Shown: positions 48,866 through 60,300 of the stretch, piece after piece
How positions within the stretch are numbered: the first letter of the stretch is position 1
Layout: the number at the start of each line of letters is the position of its first letter
From: Oenanthe sinensis
Lineage: Eukaryota > Streptophyta > Magnoliopsida > Apiales > Apiaceae
Direction of reading: 5' to 3'
NCBI GenBank assembly: GCA_028671895.1
Contig: CM053806.1
Coordinates: 19,417,001 to 19,481,000 of the forward strand
Length of the DNA: 64,000 bases
Position numbers and translations under genes: made by a program
Notes under the pieces: model-generated
The model's input: the letters and a program-made list of their open reading frames with translations, nothing else
Databases searched by the model: none
Told to the model about the DNA's origin: nothing

Positions 48866-50226
48866 TGTTGTGTAAAATTTAGTTGTGCAAGTGTACACAA
48901 TCGCAAGCAAGTAATATAGTAATAAATACCAGATATCATTCCTCAAGGACTGTATATTCGTGTTAATCACAAATAAATTCAAACACTTCGGTTATCGAAC
49001 ACAAAAAATGATTTTTGTTATTCTAATTAAACTAATATTAATTAAAGACTAAATTAACCAACTAATAATAGCAAGATATCGAGTTTCAAATATGAGAAAA
49101 TAAGTCAGGATAATTACTTCCCCCTAACACGTGAAGATTAAGAAAAGAGTTAAGAAATATTATAGCAAATTCGCAATTTACTAGCCACAATTCAATTGTC
49201 AAAGGTTTCTATCGAAATTACTATGATATACATCCTACAAATTAAACTAACATATGTGTATGCCAATTCAAATTCTAGAATACAATGAAGCATCAATTCA
49301 CAGAGCTATGCATGGTCAGAATATATGTATATACCATAACAGAATTAAAATCTAAAAGATTTAATCATGCAACATTCAAGTTTTGTGTCAAGTAACTATA
49401 ACCCTCTCAGTATTATAATTAACTCTATAACCTACTAGAGTTGATCAGACAATAACAAGTATTAACATGAAAATCACTTGAATGATTAAACTATAAAACT
49501 GCATATAATACTCTTCAACAAAACACCAATAACCCCATGCTAGGGTTCTATAAAAATCCCAACTATATAAAAGTTAGTACATAATGAAAATCTCACAATC
49601 AACCAAGAGTAGATAACACATATTCATGATGGAAAAGTTTAAGAAGAGCATTCTAAACAAAAAGATGAAGAAAACAATCCAAGTGAATGTCTCAAATGGT
49701 TGAGATCTTCTTCCTCTGCTTCGTTCTTCTTTCTCTGCTTTGTGCCTCATGTTCTCTCTATCTTGATTAGGTCCGAAAAATAATAATATATCCCTCTAAT
49801 AAAAGTCTTTTTAATGATTTAATAGAAAAATAAGGAGTTTCCTAATCAAAATAGGATTTCAATAAAAGAAATTCGTAGTTGACTTTTTGACCCTGATTTT
49901 GGACTGATTCATCTCGAATTAAATTTAAAGGCCACCTCTGAATTAAAGATCTTTTCTTAAGCATTCCGTGGGCTCTTGAATCGTCTAAATCGAACTTCTA
50001 GAACTCAAATTATGTCCCAAACAGTGAAGACTGCGCAAGCTGTCCAGGAAATTCGAATTTAATTCAAATAAATCATCAACTCTTGCATTTTTAAGCTTCA
50101 ATCCTTCTTTTGTTATAACTCCTTAATTCTTACAATAAAACATTAAAATTTATTAAATAAAAATCCAATTCAATACAAAATAACTAAAATATAGACACAA
50201 AGTTAAGAGTAAACACACACTTATCA
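48866..50226 (-). repeat. Gypsy-type LTR
   Basis: On the minus strand it starts TGATAAGTGTGTGTTTACTC directly after a polypurine tract (CTAAGTGTGGGGATG, 50227-50241) and ends TTTTACACAACA. The CAAGTGTACACAATCGCAAGC segment near the far end is common in plant Gypsy LTRs. About 1361 bases. No partner LTR or coding domain is seen. The assignment to the Tat/Athila side of Gypsy is tentative. Confidence 0.6.
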
Positions 50227-52060
50227 CATCCCCACACTTAGCATTTTGCACGTCCTCGGGCAAATAAACGAAATAAAATCTAATCGTAACTAACTAACAG
50301 CACTTTCGTAGATGACACAATTGCATTGAGCATATGCAACAAGCCGTTAAACCCCTAGGCATCCCTAGTAGGACGAGTGTTGTCTCGTGAGGGCCTATAG
50401 CGAATGTACCCACAAAATCCATCTAGCTCATGTAATAATAATGTAGATGATATGCAAATAATCTCAAATATAATAATGTATGTCAAGTCAACTATAACCT
50501 TCAGCATATGTAACAAGTTTAGACACATCAAGCTCACGCAACAATATCACCACATAGTAAACACAAATACAGAGTGTGTGTGCTTAGTTTAAAAACATGC
50601 TCTTTAATAAATCAAGACATGACAAGTCATGCGAGTTAGTAGCTCCCAAGTTAAGTACCAGAATAGATATTAAACACTCCATTACTCAGAATTAGCCATC
50701 ATTCAAGTTTAACAAAGGATCTCTATGCCTTCTTTTATTGCTACAAGTTAATAATTTTTTATTGATCGGTCAAAGGTCGAGACGCTTCTGAGGGTACGTG
50801 AGTTACGACCACCATTAAACTTCACTAACTCATGATCTATTTCTTTCTTTTATTTCTTTTGAAGTCAAGTAATTCTCCAGTAATTAAGGGCAGTAAAAAG
50901 TCACCAAGAAATATTTATTTCTAGTACAATTGCACTTAATACCAGTACATGTACCTGGATCGTCCCTTTCATATGACATTGCATTTGCCATCCATTAATC
51001 TCAAAGGAGTACTTATGCTTTTCTTGCAATTTTTTTGTTTTTTCAAAGAAAACATTTACACCTCATAGTTTCACCCAAATATAAGCATTACAAAGCACAA
51101 AAACATTATCCTATTAAAATATAAATATAAATAAATTATATAAAATTATATTCATATAATATTAAATAAAATTTAAGTTATTACTATATAAATAGCAATA
51201 AATTCAAATCATATTAAAAATATTAAAATAAAAATTAAAAAAATGTATCCGTGCATCGCACGGGATATAAGATTGTATACATAAAGTACAATATTGAGAA
51301 CACATCCCCACACTTAAATGGTTCATTGTCCTCAATGAATTAATAAAAGGAAAAAACTATAAAAGATCCTAAAAAAAATACACCCCATAGTTTTCCCCAA
51401 TTATAAGCATTTATATACGAAGCTCAAAAGGGAATAATCAAAATTCTAATCATCAACAAGCGCCTAACCTTCAAGACACAAGCATGTCCAAGCCTCAATT
51501 TATCAAGAGCATAATAATTTTGTGTCAAAAAAAATAACTCTGTAATAGTGACACTATGTATATAATATTATTAAATGGGGTCATAGCAAGAATTAATCAA
51601 AAATAAGCTACACATAATATCATCATAAGCTACCAACTTGAACTACTACTAAATGAAATCATGCAATGCAAATAAATTTTCTAGATTATTCATGAATTCT
51701 AGGCATGCATTTCACATAAGCATCTAATTATTTTATAAGGGTAGAATTATATTTGGATTTTTAAAATTTTCTAATTTTTTGTGTTTTTTTTGTTTTTTTA
51801 AATAAATATATATACATAAAGTACAATAGTGAGAACAAATCCCCACTCTTAAATGGTTCATTGTCCTCAATGAATTAATAAAAGGAAAAAACTATAAAAG
51901 ATCCTAAAAAAATACAAAAAGGAGGAAAGAAAAAAAATTATAGAAAGAAAAGTTAGAAATACTCCCCTAATGCGTTTGCATGAAGTGCTGGTTGAAGAAA
52001 GAATTCCAAAAAAATGGAAGGGATAAATGAATTTGGTGATCCAGCGTCTCTTCAAATAAA
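50227..52060 (-). other. Non-coding 3' interior of the Gypsy-type element(s)
   Basis: AT-rich sequence following the polypurine tract. Two copies of a block of about 100 bp ('cacttaaatggttcattgtcctcaatgaatt') at about 51275-51380 and 51815-51915 suggest a nested or duplicated element end. A perfect short hairpin CCGTGC-atc-GCACGG lies at about 51248-51263. No ORF is supportable. Confidence 0.45.
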
Positions 52061-53070
52061 ATATATGGGAGATCTTAAACTACATGATAGCTTGGTGGAA
52101 TGATAGCTTCCTTTGCCCTTGCAACTGAGAGCACATGGGTTTGATTTCCATTGACAACAATATTTGATTTTGAATGAAGGTTGTTACACACTAGCTTGAG
52201 CTGACGTGGCATGTGTGCTCATATAGCTTGCTGAAACAGACTCCACTGCAGTTTTATAGCTACTGCACAATATATTCTATTCTTTTGTAGGACTGATTTA
52301 TTTATACATTCAAATAAATATTACATTTTTAATATATTACTAAGCTCATATCTTTTTAATAAAAACGTTTTATAACTACACTTTGACTAGTAGTCTTGTG
52401 TATCACTGGAAGGGGGCTCATTCAAGATAGGAGATAAATGATCAACCTCTGAGAATGGAGGTCTGTCATCCTCTCTATAGGTGAAAGAAGAATCAATTTG
52501 AATATTAGAGAAGGAAGAAGTTTGAAAGATAGAAGAGAGTATTGGCTGCTCCACAGAATGAAAACATGAAGCATCAAATTTAAAAGATGAACCTTCTTAA
52601 GTTCTCTACTTTTAAGTTGTGTGTTTCTTCAAGTGTGGGTTCATGTTGAGTGTGTTCAACATGTGGTGCTGACTCTTTACAAGATGTCATGGGTGACTGA
52701 TAAAGTTCAATAGATGCCTCCTTTTGAGTGGAGACACCTAGAAAAGTGCTATTATCCCTATTAAGCTATATGCCCTTTTGAGAGGACATGGACTTGGTGA
52801 GAGAGGTTGATGTCCTAGTCTACTTCTTCTTCGGCTCTCTAGGACCCTCTGTGGGTTAATTGGCATTATTATCCTTGTTTGCTGCATCTAGTGCAGTTTC
52901 TCCCTCTACCGATGGAACAGTCTCTAACCTAGACGTTGTGGATCTTTTCTTGGTAGAAACCTGGTCCTTTTGAGAGGAACCAGGCTCTTGGCTTGTTGTC
53001 CTAGATTGTCTAGAGGCTCTAACGGACTTGAAAGGTTGTGATCATAATCGTCAAGTGAATCATAGAAAAG
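52061..53070 (-). pseudogene. Decayed element-derived coding fragment
   Basis: Minus-strand frames near 52400-53040 contain EGETALDAANKD (about 52880-52915), nearly the same peptide as the trace in the LARD at 31.18 kb, followed by STFLGVSTQKEASIELYQSP and HVEHTQHEPTLEETHNLK with stops. Origin is probably an LTR element protein; the function is unknown. Confidence 0.4.
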
Positions 53071-53078
53071 ATTTCAAC

Positions 53079-53710
53079 TAGGGATGATCAAAAACCGAAC
53101 CGAAAACCGAAACCAAACCGAAAACCGAATAAAACCGCACAAAATAAAACCGAACCGCAATAATATTTATAATATATATTATAATATATAATTAATTATA
53201 TATATATAATAATATCATATATATTATTTTTTAATATCAATTTTTATAATTAATTATATATTATAAATATGTCATACAATTATCATTATAAATATGTAAT
53301 ACAATTACTGAGGATGGTTGTTGCGGTGTCGGGCAATGGACTATAATATGCACTTAAGGGTTGCAGTGGTCTGTAATTAGATGTGGAGAGACATATATGA
53401 TAATGTACCTAACAAACACAAAAGCAGAGTATAAAGTTTTATTACAAAAATGCATAATAAGATCATGCAAATAATATATCATAAATTTATTTTTTTCGAA
53501 TCTTAGATTATATATAATTAATATAATAAAATAAATATTGGTTTTAAAATCGAAACCGAACCATTTAAAAACCGAACCGCATTTTTTAAAACTGAATTGA
53601 ACCAATTATTTTTTGTTCGGTTTTGGTTTCTATCTTTTAAAACTGCACATAAGTGGTTACGGTGCGGTTTGAGGCTCAAACCGTACCAAACCGCACAATG
53701 CTCATGCCTA
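53079..53710. mobile_element. Nonautonomous hAT-like element
   Basis: 632 bases. The ends are TAGGGATGATCA and, on reversal of the right end, TAGGCATGAGCA. Many AACCGAACCG-type repeats lie near both ends. The flanking octamers atttcaac (53071-53078) and atctcaac (53711-53718) match at 7 of 8 positions, as for an 8-bp hAT duplication. Confidence 0.75.
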
Positions 53711-53754
53711 ATCTCAACAATCCAGTTTTAAGAAAATTTAATTTTAAAAAAAAT

Positions 53755-54350
53755 ATATGATACATACAACTCTATCATTGATATTTCTCGTTTTATACCG
53801 CTCACGGATAATATTATATTATATCTAAATTATATTCTATATTTTCTATATTAAGAATCACACATACCCTATAATTTTATTTAATGTAGTTGTACTCACA
53901 TTCAATTCAATTTCATGACCAATAAAAATCTTTTCTTTAAAATTATGACTCATAATAATATATACAAACAATATCGTATAGAAAAATGAAGAAAAAAATT
54001 AATAATAAAATAAGTTATCATATTAAATTAAATATTTAAGATATATGATATATACAACCCTATCATCGATAGTCCTAGCCACAGGTAATATTATATCATA
54101 TCTAAATTATATTCAGTATATTTCAATATTAAGAATCCTACTTCACATATAATTTTTATTTAATATAGTTGTACTCATATTCAACTCAATTTCATTCATA
54201 TTCAAATTTTTTCATTTATTTCAAATTATAATTTATAATTAAATTTTATGAATACCAATATATAAATAATATTGTATAGAAAATGTAGAAAGAAACTAAT
54301 AATAAAATAAATTATCATATTAAATTAAATATTTAAATTATCCAAATTAA
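53755..54350. repeat. Two diverged direct copies of an AT-rich unit of about 300 bp
   Basis: 'gatacatacaactctatcattgatag...aatattatat' at about 53757 recurs at about 54050 with the same order of phrases (ctaaattatattc, attaagaatc, atttaat-tagttgtactca). A third, inverted copy lies at about 56580-56730. None is coding. Confidence 0.7.
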
Positions 54351-57308
54351 CAAATAAGAGAAATTACAACCCTTTTCAGGGTTGAAAGAAAAATGTTGGA
54401 ATGTTCAGTTTATTAATATTTGTATTATCTATACAAATCTTGAATTTGTTTCTTTAAATTTAGTGAATAATGATTTAATATAGTATAGATATTATAGATT
54501 TGGGCAATTTGAAAATATTAAAATAACGTAGCGGGAATAAGTAAAATATATATTTCCTGTTTTAACTCGTTTCTCTTAGAACATAAGTACAGAACCGAGG
54601 TTAGCACTCCGATGTTGAGTTAGACCTGAGTGAACCAAGGTATGGTAACGATTCTTCGTCTATTCATTCTGCAATTAGGATTAGGATTCCAATGATTTCT
54701 TATAAATTGGTTGATCCCATGAATTCTAACTAGCTCTAAACCCGTGCGAGGCACAGCTATGTTCTAGTTGAAGTACAGTATATGTTTCTAATTTTTATTA
54801 TTAACATGTTATTTTTATAACATCCTGTAAATTTATTCATGAAATAATTACGGTGTGTATAAACTGTTGTAAACTTATAATTGGTGAATAAAAATCATTT
54901 TAAATGTGTCTAATCTTGTTTCAAAGATCCCGTATATGTACATAATTCAAAAAGTAATCATTATAATAAAAAATCAATTTGTCCTAACATTTCATTAAAC
55001 AAAAAGCGTCGGATTATTTGTGTAGGCACTAGACGTCATCCTCTTTGTTTTCTCTCAAATATATTTTAGTGAATTATATATATGGGTGAAAAGTTAAAAA
55101 TATTTGAGGTGCTGGAGTGGCTACCATCAATAGAGATGTAATCGATTTGGTTTTATAACATATCTAACCTTAAAATTAAAACCCTTTAGAGAACTTGTTA
55201 CAAATATTTTAAAACTCTCTGACGTACTCATCCACCATTATTAATAGTAATATAACATGTACTCTAATTGGAATAAACTGTTTTACCCAAACAGGTTATT
55301 AGCCGTTTAGTTTATTAGAACAAAAACAAGATTTTCTCGTTTTCTGATAAAGAATTACAAGCACGATGATCGGAATCAACATATACATTGCCAAAGATTC
55401 TCATATACACTCTGTCGTTTAAATTATTCTAGACACTCTTCTTCTCTCAGTTGCCGAATGGGCTCTTCCTTCTCATATTATAAATTCAAACTTTGTATCT
55501 CATGACGCCATGAATACACTTAAATCTCATGTTTCTTTGCCCCAAGTCGCTTTTGAACCTAAAAGGTTATTTCTTTTCTGGTATATATAATTTAAGTCGC
55601 CACATCTCCCTCTCCTAGAACTGTGTATAATTACAATAAAATTAAATAATATCCCTCTCACTCTCCCTCTCTCTCAGAACTATATATAATTACAATAAAA
55701 TTAAATATACAATGCACATATTGATTATAAAAGACAATTTGAGAATTTTCTCTTTATTATTTTCTTTTAATTTTTCCAGGGTAAAAGAGGATGAAAATAA
55801 TTAAAATAAAAAATTCAATTAGATGAGATTAAAAAAGTATATTATAAGACTGTTAATGTATATTAATAAACATTATATATGATATGAAATAATTAAATAG
55901 ATAAATATTTATTGCAAAACAATTAATATACATTAATAACATGTGATATTAATATGTACTTATTAGATATGGGTTAAATGATCATTTCATATGATTAAAT
56001 TATAATATATACTAATTAGATAGAGGTTAAATTATCATTTCACACTATTAAATTTGTTCATGTTGCCCTATTATATATATAATAGATAAATTATTATAAC
56101 ACATAAGATTGCTGAGTTCTTGATTATTAAAGTTTACTCTTAATTTGTTGGCAGCTCTCATTTTCAATTTTTAGTACTTTATACTTCACTTTTAAATTTT
56201 AAAAAAAAGCTAAAATCCCCGAAAATTCTTCCCAAATACTGAATTGTCATTGTATAATTAGTAACTTTCCTATAATAAAATAAGACATCGCATACATATA
56301 TATACGCTTACAAATTAAAATAAGTCAAATATCATGTTACGTCATTTGATAATTTTTTTTTTTTAGGTTTCTAGCATTTCTCTTTAAATTATTAATACTA
56401 AAAAAAACCATTACAAAGTGATTCTATTTTTCATAATTGAATATTAAAACACCTTCAATGATTTTTCTTTTGTCACTAACATAATTTTGGCAAAATAAGA
56501 GACGTAATTAATATCCCGGAAGTCTAAGTTATTAGTTTATTTTTACATTTTTCATAAAATATAATTATAAGTCATAATTTTAAATAAATAAAAGATTTGA
56601 ATGATGATTAAATTGAGTTAAATGTGAGTATAATTATATTAAATGAAAATTATAGGTTTTGTAAGATTCTTAAATTAGAAAATATAAAATATAACTTAGA
56701 TATAATATAAGATGAGGCAATATTTCTAAAGTTAAATATAGATAAATTATCTAAATTTACATTATTTTGAGTGTAAATATTGATTGAAATTTTTATAATA
56801 ATAGAATTCACTCTCATATATTTATAATTTTTGGATATAAATATATATATTTATATTACACATTTGTAATACTTTATATTTTTAAGATTTTGATTTTATT
56901 TTTTATTGATTTTGTAATACTTCATATAAAAACTTTAAACATTCATATTTACAATTTTATATATAACATTTCTGTATAATTTATAATTAATTCTTTTATA
57001 TATCATTTTATTAATATGATTACTATTATTGTAAAAAAAAAGAGTTTTTAAAAAATTAATAAATAATTTGAATAAAAATAAATATATAACTTAAGTTACA
57101 CAGTGATAAACCAAACACATACTTCTAATAATCCCAAACATTAAGTTACTGTATAATCATAAAAACTGATAAACAGAGTAGCCCTGAATATAAACTTTAG
57201 GCATCAGATTTCACATCAATGCTAACATTCACACAATTCTGACAACACCAAGATGCACATTTAAAATTCAAAGTATTGAAAGAAATGAACACCATCACGT
57301 TGTAGAAT
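54351..57308. other. AT-rich intergenic region
   Basis: No gene. A possible Helitron 3' end (CCCGTGCGAGGCAC hairpin-like motif, then TTCTAG, ending near 54767) and the inverted copy of the AT-rich unit (56580-56730) are the only structures noted. The last part (about 57150-57308) is the likely 3' UTR of the importin-alpha gene. Confidence 0.4.
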
Positions 57309-60300
57309 TTACTCAATTATCATCACCTGATTATCTACCTTCACAAGTTTGAATTTGCTCTTTAGGCGGTCGACATTAGCTTTGGAGAAGCTGAACCTAG
57401 TCTGAGTCCCATCGCTGTATGGTAACCAGTACGTCTCAAGAATCTCAACAGCCTTCTCACGAATTTCATTGTTGTCGTGATTCTGCAAGTTCTTTATTTT
57501 CTCGAGTCCCTTAGCCTCGTCGATTAGCTGAGCATAATAGCTTACTTTCCTCACCAAATTCTTTTCAGCTTCTCCTACCTTTAAGATATTCGCTAGTCCT
57601 TCCAAACACACAGCAACAATCCTGGATTCAGGGCAGGCTAGTAAATCACACAAAGGCTTGATGCAATTCTGACCCACCAGGTACCTTACAAAAAACATCA
57701 GAGCATTGGCAAAGCAGTTCAATATAATATCAAAGAAAAATGTAAGGTAAACGAGATGTGTAACAGAAACATACCTGATTTGATCATTGCTACCACCAGA
57801 AGTTGCATTTGAAATAGCACATGCTGCCTCTTTCTTTATATCGAATTCAGCATTTTGACAAAGATTTACCAGAGGATCAAATAACCCAACCTTGATTATT
57901 GCCTGTTATGTCAAGTTACATTTGTTTGGTTATTACCCAAAAGCAAGAACAAGGAAAACACAACAGTACCAGAGGTCGTAACACATGGATACCCTAATAT
58001 ATATACACACGAAATGATATTATGGAATTGCTTCAAATATCCTAATTTATTTCAAGAGTAATTTCCACGTCATATCCCGTAACTACACTTTGGTACCCTC
58101 AGCTTACAGATTGTAAACTATCCCAACCCTTGTAACTGAATTCAGCGAGTCAACCTGCAAGTCTTCTAATACACACCCACACATAGAAGTAAAGCCTGAA
58201 AGACTTTAAAAATTGTAGATTATTTGAGGAGTAAAAAGACCTTGTTGAGGGAAAAGGAAACTGAAACTCGTAGGGAATATAAAGATGGAAAAATTAGTTC
58301 GGAGTTTCAATAGAAATGACCTACGAGAATTTTGAATTCTGAATGTGAAGATTGGGTAGAGTGATCAATTTCATTCACTTCTGTATCTCTCTTCTTTAAT
58401 CACACAGGTCATCATCTTCTCACAATATTAATTCTTTTTAGCTGTTATTAGATTGGGTTGAGTAATACAGGATACAGGTGCGCAGTATGGGCCGGGATTC
58501 TTTGATTTTTACAAAGATGTCAAATTCTGACAATTTATTTTTTAACATTAAATATATATTTAAATTTGACCTTATTTTATTATTTTTGAGGAGCTAGTAT
58601 CTTTTCAATTTAATAATATAATAGTCAATTTCAAAAGAACTACTTTTTATGTGAGTCTTTTGGTATTCCAGAATTAGCCTAACTCAATTGACATAACAAG
58701 TCAAAATGGGACGGGTGTAATTCTGTAACTATGGTAACCAAAATGCATTCAAGACAAAGTCGGGGGATGCAAGCGCAAATTATTCTTATCAAGTTTATTT
58801 CATCCGACATGCAAAACATCAATAAAAATCCTGAGCGCCATCGGGTACATAAGCATGCTGACATATACGAGCATATATGGGTGGGCCTATCTATATCTCT
58901 ATACACATTAATCAGGGAGAAAATGGAAAATGAATATCAATGATATTCAAAATTAGAGGTATATCCCAATCAATCAATTCAAACATACATATTATAATAT
59001 TTTTCAGGCTAAGATCTAATATAAAACAAGGGGCGGGAGAATTAGAGCTACTTGTTACAACATCAAGAAACTAGCGTTCAACAAACACAGAATGTCACGT
59101 TCCGAGATACGAGGGTCCTCAGGCCCAAGCAATTTAAATTCACATAACCATCACAACTGATGGATACTACTTGTGCCACATCAACTAGGGGTTCAGGGAC
59201 TTACAAGGTGTCTTTTATAAGGTAAAAAAACCGTGAGAGGACATGCCTAAAAACATGTGCGAGTGTAGTCTAGGCTGTCCCCTAAAAATACAAATTCTAT
59301 AACCAACATACTTAGTCACATCACATTAGTGCAATCTTTAAAAAAATTGACATCCTGTCATATAGAAGTGTTCTGCTTTCAACCTATAACCTACATCCAT
59401 TTGACAATAATATGGAAATTCTAAACCAGGGTTTCAATAAACAAGACGAGAAGGTTTCACGGACATGGAATACTTTTTAAAAAAAAACTTAAAATTGCTC
59501 GCAAGACACAAACCTGTAAATGTTCCTTATTTCCAGCAGCAATGTTTGAAATTGTCCGGCAAGCTTCCTTCTTCACATTCCTCATATGATGATCTTGGAT
59601 CATCAACAAGCTCAGAAGGTTTGGGAGAACACAATGTTCAATAAGACACTAAAAGAAAAAAACATTAAATAAATTAATAAACACAACCAAAAAGTCAGCC
59701 AGACCACAATATTTGGCTGCATCAAAAGTAAAGCAGGTCAACCTAAAACTAGAAGAGCCTACTACAGGTATATATAACTACTACTCACATATAGAGAACA
59801 TAATCACACTTCTGTTTTTTATTTTAATATGTAAAAAACCCAAATTATAACAAACATGCAAATGGAATGCCCAGCACAAGAGGATACCTCAGATAAGTCA
59901 TGCCTGGTCTGTGTTCTATAATGGCAACAATGGAACCTTGAGATAAATGAAAGTTGGACATGTTCACATAGAGTCGCAAATATTAATTAGGGTTTCAACC
60001 CAATACGTTTTCTTAAATTAACCAAAATCCAAACAAATTAAAAGATAATGTTCCTACATATAATAAACCTAAAGCACAAATCAAATTCTAAAAGGCCAAT
60101 GTAACCACAAAATATTATCCTAAAATTAATATAACATATAAAAATAATTAATTGGGTTTTCAAAGCCTTCTACAGCAACTATATAATTCTTTGGGCTTCT
60201 TATCACATTGTCCTATGTAACCGAATTTTCAAATTTTCTTTACATGGGATCTTACCCTGGCAAAACAATGTTTCACTCAAAAATTATTTTAAGAAACAAA

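Noticed and set aside
51248..51263. CCGTGC/GCACGG hairpin as a Helitron end
   Set aside because: No CTRR terminus at the expected distance downstream, so it is not called as a feature.
57685..57722. Methionine upstream of the last importin-alpha exon as a gene start
   Set aside because: It lies in the intron; the exon joins in frame through a GT-AG intron to the preceding Armadillo exon.
58679..58943. Overlapping frames on both strands in the importin-alpha intron
   Set aside because: They are chance frames within an intron, without similarity to known proteins.
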